A DNA stretch of 64,000 nt from Tragulus kanchil. Lineage: Eukaryota > Chordata > Mammalia > Artiodactyla > Tragulidae. Under the pieces are notes generated by a model. The model was not told the origin of the DNA. It did no database searches and saw only the letters and a program-made list of their open reading frames with translations. Shown piece by piece: positions 33,857 through 45,309 of the stretch; position 1 is the stretch's first letter; every line of letters starts with the position of its first letter. Both the position numbers and the translations under genes were made by a program. The stretch is taken from the NCBI GenBank assembly GCA_022376925.1, contig JAIOJX010000032.1:97332794-97396793 (forward strand), written 5' to 3'.

Positions 33857-34510
33857 AAGCACAGTGAAATATAGTAATAGTGAGGGCATTTAAGGATATC
33901 ATTTAACTTGTTTACTTTCTTCATTGGCATCCAGGCCATCTCGATTTGCCCTTCATCCACTATTCTGATCATAAGATCAGAGAACAGACAGCTCTCTAAA
34001 GACTCAGATCATGGCCTCTGAGCGTAGGGAGAATGTCAGGTAGAAAAATCAATAGCTCAAGGTAAGGAGATTGAATTTGCATCTGAGAGGCAACCCTGTC
34101 CATTCTGAAGTAAGGAGCAGGTTGAACCATCTCAACTTTCAAATGTGCACCAAAAATTTTGTTTACTAGAAGGGTGGCTTGAATTATCAAATCTTAGCAT
34201 GGAAAGACACCTTCAAGTAACATGGAAAGACATGTTCATGGGGGGCTTCGTCTGACCATTGGTTTGGCTGATGGAAAAATGTTCACTGAATTCCTCAAGG
34301 TTACAGGCTAGTTGGTGGCAGCAAGGGGACTCAAAGGCAAATTCTCTGATTTCATTTTAGGGAATATCAGAATGTTCTTCTGTTCCTAGAGCCTTTTAGG
34401 CATGAAGTGCCAGATAACCTGCCTTCACCAAGCCAAGTGTATATAATAGTCTTATATGACTCTAAAACCGTAATAGGAAGGTGGAAAGGGAAAGAAAAAC
34501 AACAGAAGAG

Positions 34511-34961
34511 TGACGGGATTTTTCTGAAGCTGCTCATGAGGAACAGGAGTTCTCAAATACCTATATGGCAACAAGAAACTTAGATTCTGAATCAGAGGGA
34601 AGATCTATGATGCAGGAGAGCATCTTTCACACTGTTATTTTTTTTTCCCAGTGAGGCAAAGAAAGAGAGAGAATTGAGCTTAGGCTTAACTTCAATATAT
34701 TGCTTAGAACAGAACAGAAATGCCAGTACATAGGAGAGAACCTAGATTTAAACCAGCTGGGGTGAGGACAAGACCTTCACCCAATGCTGGAATGGTTTAA
34801 GTCTAGACCAGAGGGCAGAATCCCACCAAGTTGGGCAACATAGGGGAACCAGTGACAGGGCCTTCGGGACTGATGTTGTCTTATTTTCTACTCAATCTCT
34901 GTTCTACCTCTAGCAGAAAAAATCTTAGCAAAAGCAGCCAAGTATAGGTGTTGATGTAACA
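34511..34961. other. No recognised feature
   Basis: Single-copy or unclassifiable sequence. A T8 run sits near 34638. Confidence 0.45.
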
Positions 34962-35155
34962 AAGCTTTAGGACTGACTAGTCCAGGGTTCGAATTCTGAT
35001 TCCTTTACTATCTAGCTCTGTGATCGTAAGCAAGTCGTGTCACCTATCTAAGTCTGTGTTTCTTCCTCTTTCCTAAGGATAACATGAGGATGAGCTGAGA
35101 CCTGAGGAGGTGGTACAACCCATACAGCACAGTGCCTGGGGCATAGTGGAGGTTT
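34962..35155 (+). repeat. MIR SINE, near full length
   Basis: 'gtccagggttcgaattctga' retains the tRNA-like B-box. 'tctagctctgtgatcgtaag' and 'cacagtgcctggggcatagt' follow in MIR order. Confidence 0.88.
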
Positions 35156-35616
35156 CACACATGTACTTTTGCACCCATCTTTAGTCTTTCCCAGCTTCTT
35201 ATGAATTTTGCACCTCTCTAGATGCTCTTTGGGTCTCAGGATCTACCTCTTTCAGTATGGAATTGCATATTAAATTTTCCTATTGAGAAATGTTTAGAAC
35301 TAAAGTTCCAGAGGCCCTGCTGTAGAACCCAAGGCCAGAACATTCATGGTGGGGTGGATCTCTAGACTCTCCACTCAGTACACCCTCCTTGGCATCACCG
35401 TGGTGTTCCTGGGATGCTGGTTGCCATGACTACCTAATTACTTCCTCTAGGTCTGCCCACCACAATGAACTGAAATACTTGCCAAATTTTCAACCAAATA
35501 AGCAGCAGATGTCCAATTTGAAAAGCATCATTCTTGAACAATAATGTTTGTTTTCCCATCCATCACATGGACCCATCCACAGAGACGGTGGGAGAAAGAG
35601 GTAGCCATAAGAGACG
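35156..35616. other. No recognised feature
   Basis: No repeat family or coding signal that I can support. Confidence 0.45.
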
Positions 35617-35750
35617 CCAGGAATTAGACCTGGGGTGCAGAAAGATTCAGATTTATCTCTCTGTATTCTCCTGGATGAACAGTGGTGGAGTCATTCCTTC
35701 CTGGTGTGACATCCTGATTCATTTATGGAGTCACTAACTCTGTTCAGTTG

Positions 35751-35796
35751 GTCTTATGAATAGCCTCTGAATAGTCTTATGAATACTCTCTGAATA
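35751..35796. repeat. 23-bp tandem repeat, two units
   Basis: gtcttatgaatagcctctga plus ata is followed at once by the same 23-mer with two changes. It is present identically in the other copy at 36828-36873. Confidence 0.9.
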
Positions 35797-35822
35797 GCCA
35801 TACAGTAGCAGGAAGGACAAAG

Positions 35823-36030
35823 CCAATGCCTTCAGAGTCAGACAGGTGTGGGTATCAATGCCTCTGACTTGCTGATTGACTTTGACCAAATTTGTTTCTC
35901 TGAGCACCATTTCACCTATAGAATGAAGATTATAATACCTACCTTATACAGTTGTCATTGTGGGATTAAAATATAAAACAAGGATGTAGCACAATGCTTG
36001 GACCTAGGAAATTCTTGATGAATGTTGCAA
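35823..36030 (+). repeat. MIR SINE
   Basis: 'ccttcagagtcagacaggtg', 'tttcacctatagaatgaaga' and 'ttgtcattgtgggattaaaa' are in MIR order. Duplicate copy at 36900-37107. Confidence 0.87.
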
Positions 36031-36139
36031 ATGAGACTTTAAATTGTCATGCAGTTTAATATACATTCTGCCATAATATGTCAAGATGAATGATCACTTT
36101 TGAGAAAGGCAGAATATTATCCAAACAAAGAGAGTCTTA

Positions 36140-36290
36140 CAAATCATTTCAAACAACTCTCTTTATTTTACAGAAGAGGAAACTGAGACCCAGAAAGGTT
36201 AAGGTTTTTGCCTGAGCTCATTAGTCAACAGCAGGGGAGGGGTTAGAATGTCAAGCTTTTAACATCTAACCCAGTACTTTTTCCAGCATC
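36140..36290 (-). repeat. MIR SINE
   Basis: 'attttacagaagaggaaact', 'gagacccagaaaggttaagg' and 'gagctcattagtcaacagca' are reversed MIR. Duplicate copy at 37217-37367. More MIR-like sequence follows at 36325-36450. Confidence 0.87.
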
Positions 36291-36899
36291 CAGTAGTGCC
36301 CGAGAAAGGGCAGAAGAGAAGAGAATTTGCATTTATTGAGCATCTGCTATTCACAAGTATTCTGCATGAGCTGTTTTAATCTGCACAGCTATAATGGACA
36401 CAATATATTATTAATCTTGATCAATGAGCAAACTAGAATATGTTTTATAGAGCAGGGAGCATATCTTTCTCGTTCATTCTTGTATCCTCAACAGGCAGAA
36501 CAGTACTTGTCACCTAGTAAGTGCCCAGTAAATATCTGCCAGTGAGCAAGAGGAAGTAATTTGTCAAAGCCAAATAGCTAATAAATGGAAGAACCTGGAC
36601 TTGAAATAAAATCTGTCTGATTCCAAACCCCATCTTTTTTCTGAGCTGGTTTTTCTACTTCCTCTCCCAGGGGAACTGGGAGGCCTGAATGAAAGATTGG
36701 CCAGGAATTAGACCTGGGGTGCAGAAAGATTCTTTCTCTGTATTCTCCTGGATGAACAGTGGTGGAGTCATTCCTTCCTGGTGTGACATCCTGATTCATT
36801 TATGGAGTCACTAACTCTGTTCAGTTGGTCTTATGAATAGCCTCTGAATAGTCTTATGAATACTCTCTGAATAGCCATACAGTAGCAGGAAGGACAAAG

Positions 36900-37107
36900 C
36901 CAATGCCTTCAGAGTCAGACAGGTGTGGGTATCAATGCCTCTGACTTGCTGATTGACTTTGACCAAATTTGTTTCTCTGAGCACCATTTCACCTATAGAA
37001 TGAAGATTATAATACCTACCTTATACAGTTGTCATTGTGGGATTAAAATATAAAACAAGGATGTAGCACAATGCTTGGACCTAGGAAATTCTTGATGAAT
37101 GTTGCAA
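36900..37107 (+). repeat. MIR SINE, duplicate copy
   Basis: Counterpart of 35823-36030. Confidence 0.87.
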
Positions 37108-37216
37108 ATGAGACTTTAAATTGTCATGCAGTTTAATATACATTCTGCCATAATATGTCAAGATGAATGATCACTTTTGAGAAAGGCAGAATATTATCCA
37201 AACAAAGAGAGTCTTA

Positions 37217-37367
37217 CAAATCATTTCAAACAACTCTCTTTATTTTACAGAAGAGGAAACTGAGACCCAGAAAGGTTAAGGTTTTTGCCTGAGCTCATTA
37301 GTCAACAGCAGGGGAGGGGTTAGAATGTCAAGCTTTTAACATCTAACCCAGTACTTTTTCCAGCATC
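37217..37367 (-). repeat. MIR SINE, duplicate copy
   Basis: Counterpart of 36140-36290. Confidence 0.87.
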
Positions 37368-37814
37368 CAGTAGTGCCCGAGAAAGGGCAGAAGAGAAGAG
37401 AATTTGCATTTATTGAGCATCTGCTATTCACAAGTATTCTGCATGAGCTGTTTTAATCTGCACAGCTATAATGGACACAATATATTATTAATCTTGATCA
37501 ATGAGCAAACTAGAATATGTTTTATAGAGCAGGGAGCATATCTTTCTCGTTCATTCTTGTATCCTCAACAGGCAGAACAGTACTTGTCACCTAGTAAGTG
37601 CCCAGTAAATATCTGCCAGTGAGCAAGAGGAAGTAATTTGTCAAAGCCAAATAGCTAATAAATGGCAGAACCTGGACTTGAAATAAAATCTGTCTGATTC
37701 CAAACCCCATCTTTTTTCTGAGCTGGTTTTTCTACTTCCTCTCCCAGGGGAACTGGGAGGCCTGAATGAAAGAAGGAAAGTCTCATTCTTTAAGAAAGTT
37801 CTAAATTCCAAGAT

Positions 37815-37990
37815 ATTAAACGAGTCACATTTGTATATATTATCTCATTTACTTTTCACAATCACCAAGGATAACTATTTTCTTATTTTTAAAACATATG
37901 AGGAAATATATGAAATACAGAAAGCTTCAGTGACTCTTCCAAGTAAAATAGTGAGAAGAAAAAAAAATAGAACTCAGATTTCAGTGCTAG
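37815..37990 (-). repeat. MIR SINE
   Basis: 'atattatctcatttactttt', 'acatatgaggaaatatatga' and the following partial core fit a diverged reversed MIR. Confidence 0.7.
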
Positions 37991-38144
37991 AGTTTCACCT
38001 CCATCATTGACTCTTCTCCTAATATCACAGCTGCTTATAGGATCGGCCCTGAAGAGGGTGGTGGTGGCCAGGAAGATGACATTGGACCATTGGACCATTG
38101 AACCCAGTGAGGGGCAAGCATAGTCCCTTTGGGTTTGCCGCTGG

Positions 38145-38285
38145 ATTTTTTTGAAACTTTGTATTTTGTATTGGAGGCTAGCCAATTAACAATGTTCTGA
38201 AAGTTTCAGGTAGACAGCAAAGTAACTCAGCCATCCATGTGCATGTATTCATTCTCCCCCCAAATCCCCCTCACATTGCAACTAA
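38145..38285 (-). mobile_element. Ruminant L1 3' end fragment
   Basis: 'gtattggaggctagccaatt', 'aacaatgttctgaaagtttc', 'aggtagacagcaaagtaact' and 'cattctccccccaaatcccc' resemble the 3' UTR of ruminant L1. Only the terminal 140 bp are present. Confidence 0.82.
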
Positions 38286-38744
38286 GCCCACAGACACAGG
38301 AAACCAGTACGTTGAGGATGTTTGGGTGCTTGGTGGCACTGTTGGGGCTTGCAGCAAACCTGACAGTTGACTGCCTCCCCTCTCCTAGTTAAGTTTAATA
38401 ACAAAATCCTTTCATTTCTTAAGCTTTTATTAGTCTTATTCTGTTATCTGAAGCCAAAATCATTTCTTTTCAGGAGTGAGGGAATAGTAAAGACTGTGGC
38501 ACTCACTGTCTATTCCCTTGCAAAGAGAATATACTTCCAGAATTCTCAGTGTCATTTTCTTTTTTTAATTGGTGGGAGGTATCTGTTGGTTGAAAGTTTC
38601 AGAAAGGTACCTGAGCCGCCTTCTGTGAATGAGAGGAAATCACTAATAGGAATAAGAGGCATCTCTTGGAATCCAAGTACAGGCGTTCAGATGAGCCTAG
38701 CAGAGCAATGTGGCCGGGACCTCAAAAGCATTTGGCATTCTGTT
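38286..38744. other. No recognised feature
   Basis: The plus frame at 38367-38900 (177 codons) runs through this stretch into the polypyrimidine tract. Its C-terminal half is low-complexity Ser/Pro/Leu, so I do not treat it as a gene. Confidence 0.45.
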
Positions 38745-38963
38745 TTCTCTCTAATGTTATCTGCTCTTTTCTTTTCGCTTTCTCCTTCTCTTCTTCTTCC
38801 CCCACCAGTCCCCTCTCATCCTTCCACTCCCTTACCCCTGTTCTTCATCCCCTCTTCCTCTCCTCCTCTCCCCCTTCTTCTCTCTTCCTCTCCTTCCTGA
38901 TCCTTTCTACATTTCTTCCCTTCTCATCTTCCTCTTCTCCCCTAACTTCCTCTCTCTCACTTT
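38745..38963. repeat. Polypyrimidine (CT-rich) tract, about 220 bp
   Basis: The plus strand is almost entirely C and T, with few purine interruptions (for example the caccag at 38803-38808). The TCC and CTT modules are imperfect, so it is not a clean microsatellite. The opposite strand is polypurine. Confidence 0.93.
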
Positions 38964-39969
38964 GAATAAGAGCCTCCATCAGTATCTACATTTATATGGA
39001 ACCAATTCAACCACCGAAAAAGGGACTGAATCCTGGGCCCAATTAAAGTTTCTTGCAGAGCAGGTGATTGGCCACACTCCAGTCTTGTGGCCAATGTTGC
39101 AATAATTGACTCTGACCAGGAGGAAGGAGCAGAGTATGATTCTGATTTCTTTGAGATGGTCCCTGGACAACATGTGGATGATGGAACAGGGAGGTTCTGA
39201 CAATAGATGGACTATCCCATCCCTTCTCTCTTCCTGAGGCATGAAGTACTGCTTTCAGTTATTATCAGGGCTGAGCAACCTTAGTGCCATTTGGTCTTTC
39301 ATTGATTTAACGTTCAACAGGTTCTACTCCAGGTCTTGGGTCTAGAGCAGTGACCAAAACTGGCTAAGTCACTGCCCTCAGAAGTCTGATCCTTCCCCCC
39401 TTCGATTCTTAGATGTCCCACACCCTTCCAATAATTTGTCCCTTTGCCCAAGCTCACTTGAGATGGGTTTTTGTCACTTTTAACTGAAAGAGTCCTGGCT
39501 AATAGAGGAATGTAACAGTGGACAGATCCCCTAGAATAAAACTGGCTGAGTTGGGATAGAGTAGGGAGTTATGAGGACTCTGTCATTCAGGGTAGAAATA
39601 GTAGCAGTCCTTGCTAGGGGATAGAAAATCAGTTTGGTTAAAAGATTATCAGTTGTCTGCTAGAATTCAGAGCACTGGCCACCAAATAGGAACTTCAGGA
39701 ACTTGGTAGAAAAATGTCAAAATATTGCCCCCTGTGGCTTCTTCAAGTGAGATAATTGATTTTGTCCTGTCTGATAGCAGATAGAGAAGAGCTGGACATA
39801 TTTACAACACTGTTAAAAGAATTAATTTATTTCTACCTGTCATTAGGAATTTGAATCAGATAAACAAATGTCTTAAGAATCTCATCTTAGAGTTGGTGCA
39901 TCAGAATCTGGGAATTCTCAGCAACTCACTTATACATCTCTGCCTGGGAAAGTTGGAAATACACATTTG
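38964..39969. other. Mostly single-copy; L2-like piece, no gene
   Basis: 'tctagagcagtgaccaaaac' with 'gtcactgccctcagaagtct' at 39340-39395 resembles L2. No exon is supported on either strand. Confidence 0.5.
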
Positions 39970-40867
39970 GATGGGTAGCAAAATTGAGACAGGAGCTACA
40001 TGGCAGAAAAACTGAGCCTTTTCTCATTACTCCAGCCTGTTCTTTGTTAATCTTTGAGACAGATACCAATAAGCTAAGATCTGGGGAGACATGCAGAGTC
40101 CCCAGTATTGATATGAAGAAACTTATGCTACAAATGTGAGGTCCAAATTCAAAGATAAAATTTGAACAAGACTTCTGTTGTTGGGTACCAGCAAACTGGG
40201 TCTCTCATGCCTCTTCCCTCCTCTAACCCATTGTAATCAATAGGCTTGGCTAAAACTTTAAAAAGTTGTGCTATAAGAAAGTCTCAAGCCTAGGAAACTA
40301 GACCTGTGTTTATTGAACCTGAAAGCAATGCTTGGTCCATATTCATGACTCAAACAGAAATGAACTACCAAATGGTACAGTCCGTTATGATATAACCTTC
40401 CTCTATTCTCCTATCAGTTCTGGTTCTGATTAACACTGGCCAAAGGTAGCCCCCTTGATAGGCAGAACCCAGGGCAGCCAGAAGAACTGGTCCAGGAACA
40501 GATATCTGTGAAAGTAAGTGGTGCCATAGAATCCAGGTGATGCTCTACCTTAGTGACTCAGCATCTTGTTGCATCCTCTCACCCTCACTAGGGAGTCTTG
40601 CTATCCTTTATTTCCCTGATGGTTGGGGAATGAGTGTATTGGGTATTTTAGTCCATTATTTAGTCTTGACTTGAAAAATCTCAAGGAGCCACAGTGAGCC
40701 ATGATTAAGAGGAGGGATTGATACTCATCAAAACACTTGAGCTTGGAAAATACTGGGATGTGACTTCACTTCTGCATTTATCAGCTGGATGGGACTTGAA
40801 GTTTTTCAATGGAAAAAGGGTTGACTTCAGAGGAAAATGATGTTTTCTGTAATAATAAAGCTCACTG

Positions 40868-41044
40868 AACCATTATCAAGTGTCCGGCACTGATCTAGGC
40901 CTTCATGTGCATAATTCATTTAATTGCCCCAATTCCCATATGAGGTGTAGGTACTGTTATCATTTGCATTTTACAGAAGTAGTAAAGTACCTTGCCTAAA
41001 GTTAAGCTGATAATTGAATCTGTGGCTTGGGTTCTTACTATTAT
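40868..41044 (-). repeat. MIR SINE
   Basis: 'aagtgtccggcactgatcta', 'aattcatttaattgccccaa' and 'cattttacagaagtagtaaa' are reversed MIR. Duplicate copy at 41959-42135. Confidence 0.87.
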
Positions 41045-41958
41045 ACTTTGTGGTAATCTTTGATGGGTAGCAAAATTGAGACAGGAGCTACATGGCAGAA
41101 AAACTGAGCCTTTTCTCATTACTCCAGCCTGTTCTTTGTTAATCTTTGAGACAGATACCAATAAGCTAAGATCTGGGGAGACATGCAGAGTCCCCAGTAT
41201 TGATATGAAGAAACTTATGCTACAAATGTGAGGTCCAAATTCAAAGATAAAATTTGAACAAGACTTCTGTTGTTGGGTACCAGCAAACTGGGTCTCTCAT
41301 GCCTCTTCCCTCCTCTAACCCATTGTAATCAATAGGCTTGGCTAAAACTTTAAAAAGTTGTGCTATAAGAAAGTCTCAAGCCTAGGAAACTAGACCTGTG
41401 TTTATTGAACCTGAAAGCAATGCTTGGTCCATATTCATGACTCAAACAGAAATGAACTACCAAATGGTACAGTCCGTTATGATATAACCTTCCTCTATTC
41501 TCCTATCAGTTCTGGTTCTGATTAACACTGGCCAAAGGTAGCCCCCTTGATAGGCAGAACCCAGGGCAGCCAGAAGAACTGGTCCAGGAACAGATATCTG
41601 TGAAAGTAAGTGGTGCCATAGAATCCAGGTGATGCTCTACCTTAGTGACTCAGCATCTTGTTGCATCCTCTCACCCTCACTAGGAGTCTTGCTATCCTTT
41701 ATTTCCCTGATGGTTGGGGAATGAGTGTATTGGGTATTTTAGTCCATTATTTAGTCTTGACTTGAAAAATCTCAAGGAGCCACAGTGAGCCATGATTAAG
41801 AGGAGGGATTGATACTCATCAAAACACTTGAGCTTGGAAAATACTGGGATGTGACTTCACTTCTGCATTTATCAGCTGGATGGGACTTGAAGTTTTTCAA
41901 TGGAAAAAGGGTTGACTTCAGAGGAAAATGATGTTTTCTGTAATAATAAAGCTCACTG

Positions 41959-42135
41959 AACCATTATCAAGTGTCCGGCACTGATCTAGGCCTTCATGTG
42001 CATAATTCATTTAATTGCCCCAATTCCCATATGAGGTGTAGGTACTGTTATCATTTGCATTTTACAGAAGTAGTAAAGTACCTTGCCTAAAGTTAAGCTG
42101 ATAATTGAATCTGTGGCTTGGGTTCTTACTATTAT
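41959..42135 (-). repeat. MIR SINE, duplicate copy
   Basis: Counterpart of 40868-41044 in copy B of duplication 11. Confidence 0.87.
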
Positions 42136-42239
42136 GTTATATTTATTTTTAGGTTATTTCCCTTGCCCAAATTTACTTTTATTTTGTTCTATTTCCTACT
42201 GCTATATCTTCTTGGCAGCCTATCTCTGCTGACTTTCTG

Positions 42240-43030
42240 AGATACAATTGACTTACAATAAGCAATACAAACTGATGAGTTCTGACATATGTTTACGCTC
42301 ATGAAAAATCACTACAGTTCAAATAAGGAACATATCCATCACACCCTCTCCCAATTTTCTAATGTCTCTTTGTAATCTGTCGCTTCTCCTGCTCTCCCCA
42401 ATCCTTTGGTAACCACTGATCTTCTTCCTCTCATTATAGATCTACTTGTATCTTCTAGAATTGGCATCATCTAGTATGTATTATTTTTCTGTCTTTCTTC
42501 ACTCAGCATAATTATTTTGAGGTCCATGACTTAGAGTATGTGAAGACCTTGTTCTTGTTTATTCCTGTTGTTTCATTGCATGGATGCTGCTGTGGATAAC
42601 AGTATGCACATCAGCACAGATAAAACTGCTATGGATATTCATTTACAAGTCTCTATGTGGACATAAGCTTTTATTTAAACAAATGTCTAAGAGTGTAATG
42701 GCTGGGTTGTGGGAGGTGTATGTTTCACTTTTTAAGACAGAGCCTAGGAGTTTTACAAAGTGGGTGCACTATTTTACCTTCTCACCAGCAAGGTTTGGGA
42801 ATTTCAGTTACTCTGTATACTCATCAACACTCAATATGATCAATCTGTTTAATTTTAGTCATTCTAGCTGTCAAGTAGAGGTGTTTCATTGTGGGTTTAA
42901 CTGATGTTCCGCTAATGACTATAAGCATGTGCTTATTTGACATATATATCTCCTCTTTTTCAAAAGACTTATTTTGGCAAATATTTTGTCCCTTTTCTTT
43001 TCATTGGATGGTTTGATTTTTTGAAAACTT
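42240..43030 (-). mobile_element. Old L1 3' region (L1M-type)
   Basis: Minus-strand L1 3' UTR and ORF2 end: 'gatacaattgacttacaata', 'tttcattgcatggatgctgc', 'tctaagagtgtaatggctgg' and 'aaaagacttattttggcaaa' in the expected order. The 106-codon plus frame at 42584-42904 is antisense noise within it. Confidence 0.82.
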
Positions 43031-43124
43031 GTTTGTCCTAGTTCTTCACCTTGGCATCAGCTTCCTTTTTCTCCAAGAGGACATGCCAGAGATTGGAACA
43101 CAGATGGAGGCAGTGAACGTGGTT

Positions 43125-43330
43125 TAGTGGATAGGGCACAGGTTTGGAAATAACTTGGTGTATTTAGATGTGCACTTCAGCTCTATGACTTGATAAATTA
43201 TGTTGCTTTGGGCAGTTCAGTTAATGGCCCTACATCTTCGTTCAATTGTCTGTAAAATGGATCTGGGGAACCTATTTCCCAGTGTTTCTATGAGGAATAA
43301 ATGAAATACTGTTTTTAAACAAGTAGCATA
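43125..43330 (+). repeat. MIR SINE
   Basis: 'tggatagggcacaggtttgg', 'attgtctgtaaaatggatct' and 'tgaggaataaatgaaatact' follow MIR order. Confidence 0.82.
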
Positions 43331-43563
43331 CAACGAGAAAGAACCCTTGTTAGGGCCAAGAGTTGAAAACTGATTATAAGAATTTTAATTGTAAGAATTA
43401 TTATACTATTCTCAATATTCGGTATTCATGTAGAATAATACCTGGAATGGCATCTTGCTTATTATTTCATTGTTTAATCTTTTCTTCCTTTCTTTATGTA
43501 TAATATACACACTTCGCAGATGAGGTTTCTGATACACACATACCGAAAACACCCCGATACTAT

Positions 43564-44040
43564 TGTTACCAAGTCAAAGCTTTCTCTGCTTGCTGCATGA
43601 CAGGCCAATGAATTCAGGCCAGTGAATTCGAGAGACGAGGTGTTGAGGCAAGGAAAATGACTTTATTTGGAAAGCAGCTGACCAACAAGATGGCAGGCTA
43701 GCACCTCAGAAATAACTATCTTATTGGAATTTTGATGCCAGGTTCTTTTATAGATCAGACAAGGGGGAAGGTGAGGAAGCAAAGCAAAAATGTCATTAAT
43801 CTTGCAAGCATCTCTTAGAATGACAAGCCTCTGGCAGAGAATGTGTTCATTTCTCCCTTCCTGTCATCCACAGGTGGACAAAGTTTTGAACTAAGGGATT
43901 TTACTTTAACAGTCAGGCAAAGGGGCAGGGTCCTTGTAGCAAGCCATTAAGTATGATCTAGTAATAAAAGCAATGGAAAGCAAGTCAAAGAAATAGTTTG
44001 CAACAAGAAGTCGGAATTGGTTTCCTCCCTGCAGCATTAT
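43564..44040 (-). mobile_element. Candidate endogenous-retrovirus LTR (solo), minus strand
   Basis: Transcription would run leftward. A TATAAAAG box lies at 43745-43752 on the minus strand. A consensus AATAAA lies about 80 bp downstream at 43662-43667, the spacing of an LTR promoter and its R region. The left end starts TGTTACC. It resembles ruminant ERV LTRs I know of, but the right end and target-site duplication are not defined. No retroviral coding region is attached. Confidence 0.55.
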
Positions 44041-44236
44041 CATACCCCAATATGTCCTGTGATATTAGTTTCTCACCAGGGATCTGGGAGCCCTCTGATC
44101 TAGTGGCTCTTCATCTTAGTCATCCTTTTTTACACTGTTCTCCTCCCTTTCTGAGTTCCTGCTTGTCTCTATCCTGCCCAGATAGACAAAACAAGAGTCA
44201 CTTACACATGGGTAATTTTTAAAACCAATGGCAGAG

Positions 44237-44430
44237 GTCTTTTCAGGTGACTCAGTGGTAAAGAATTGGCCTGCCAATGCAGGATACATGGGTTCGGTCC
44301 CTTGGTTGGGAATATTCCCTAGAGAGGGAAATGGCAGCCCAATTCAGTGGTCTTGCCTGAGAAATCTCATAGACAGAGGAGCCTGGTGGGGTCTCAAAAG
44401 AGTCAGACACCTAGCAACTACACAACAACA
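44237..44430 (+). mobile_element. Bov-tA SINE
   Basis: A diverged head (gtcttttcaggtgactcagt) with a B-box-like 'gggttcggtccctt' and Bov-A body to 'gagtcagacacctagcaact', ending in an ACAACAAC tail. Confidence 0.9.
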
Positions 44431-45027
44431 GCAGAGCATTCCTAGTCTTTCAATCTTCAGGGGCTTAAATAGGCAAGTGGTCATCAACGGCCAATAAGTA
44501 GGTTTGCTTTCTTCCTCTGTGTACAAGTTACAGTAGGAGCTCAGCGGACCTCTACCCAGAGCTCTGAATGTCTCTCCTTAGGCCCTGAGCTGCCCGCCTG
44601 GCTTTCCTGGAGGAGGACAGGCTGGAGCAGATGCACAGGATGATAGCTATTGCCCCTGGCTCTTTGACAAGAAAAAAGCAGCTTCCAGACAGGGTTCGAC
44701 CTGCAAAAAGGCTCCCCCGCTGTGCAGGAATTATTCACTCAAGGATAAGCTTCCTGTGCAGTTTACAGCAGATACTCCTGCTGCCTGAACTCAGAACTTG
44801 ACAGCTTAACTGTTTCACGCCCAGTTGCAAGAGCTTCACTCATCCTGCCAGAATGCTGTGTACACGGACTACCAGTAATGATAGTTTTCTTCCTAGTTCT
44901 GATTTCTACTCCCAAAGAGGTATCGGGGCCACCTCTCCAAGCTTTCCCGTAGTTGATGTCACTGAAGTTCCGTACATGTGTCCTCACTCCTGGGAGCCTC
45001 TTCCATTTCTGCGAGGTTCCTTCCTTT
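44431..45027. other. No recognised gene; possibly ERV-related
   Basis: A moderately GC-rich stretch between two LTR candidates. The open frames at 44541-45056 have no domain I recognise. It could be single-copy or an unrecognised piece of an ERV. Confidence 0.4.
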
Positions 45028-45093
45028 AGTCCTACCAGTCCTAGTGAACCTGTCAATCAAAAAAATATTACCTCAATCAAAAAGATACCGCCT

Positions 45094-45290
45094 GTGTAGA
45101 AAAGATAGCTATTGTCATTGTGCTAGGGGAATAGGAGTACCTACAACCACTTGGAGCGATGGTCTGGAGGGATGGGGGACTGGGTGGGGAGGGTCAAGGG
45201 ATATGCATCTGATTGATCTGGGAACATACATGTACAAAAATAAATAAATAAATTAATTAATTAAAAAAAAACATTTATGTATAAAAAAAA
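45094..45290 (+). mobile_element. Unidentified polyA-tailed retro-insertion with target-site duplication
   Basis: A 197-bp insert is bounded by the 15-bp direct repeat aaaaagataccgcct at 45079-45093 and 45291-45305. It ends in AATAAATAAATAAA, an A9 run and a final A13 run, so it was retroposed with its 3' end to the right. The 5' part contains a G-rich stretch (45174-45193). I do not recognise the source transcript; a 5'-truncated processed copy or a LINE tail are both possible. Its end is 19 bp left of the LTR candidate. Confidence 0.8.
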
Positions 45291-45309
45291 AAAAAGATAC
45301 CGCCTACCA

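Larger units (their letters stand above)
32369..34510. repeat. Tandem direct duplication 9 (offset 1106 bp)
   Basis: Copy A runs from 32369 to about 33402 cleanly and then in eroded form to about 33446. Copy B is 33475-34510. The junction (33403-33474) looks like a degraded right end of the unit joined to a degraded left flank (compare with 34511-34560 and 32325-32369). The interiors match almost perfectly. Confidence 0.94.
35617..37773. repeat. Tandem direct duplication 10 (offset 1084, then 1077 bp)
   Basis: Copy A is 35617-36695 and copy B 36701-37773. Close to the start, copy B lacks seven bases (agattcagatttatct against agattctttct). One substitution is seen at 36593/37670 (ggaag/ggcag). 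The unit is built mostly of MIR sequence. Confidence 0.95.
39970..42135. repeat. Tandem direct duplication 11 (offset 1092 bp)
   Basis: Copy A is 39970-41044 and copy B 41062-42135. The bases 41045-41061 are filler (actttgtggtaatcttt). One base differs in a G run (tagggagtc/taggagtc, 40593/41683). Interiors are otherwise identical as far as I checked. Content is MIR and unclassified sequence. Confidence 0.95.

Noticed and set aside
38367..38900. 177-codon plus-strand open frame
   Set aside because: The second half is the polypyrimidine tract, which yields only Ser/Pro/Leu/Phe. A lack of stops in CT-rich DNA is expected.
44541..45056. Possible exon pair (65- and 97-codon minus frames)
   Set aside because: There is no domain, no consistent splice sites, and the region sits between LTR candidates and a SINE.
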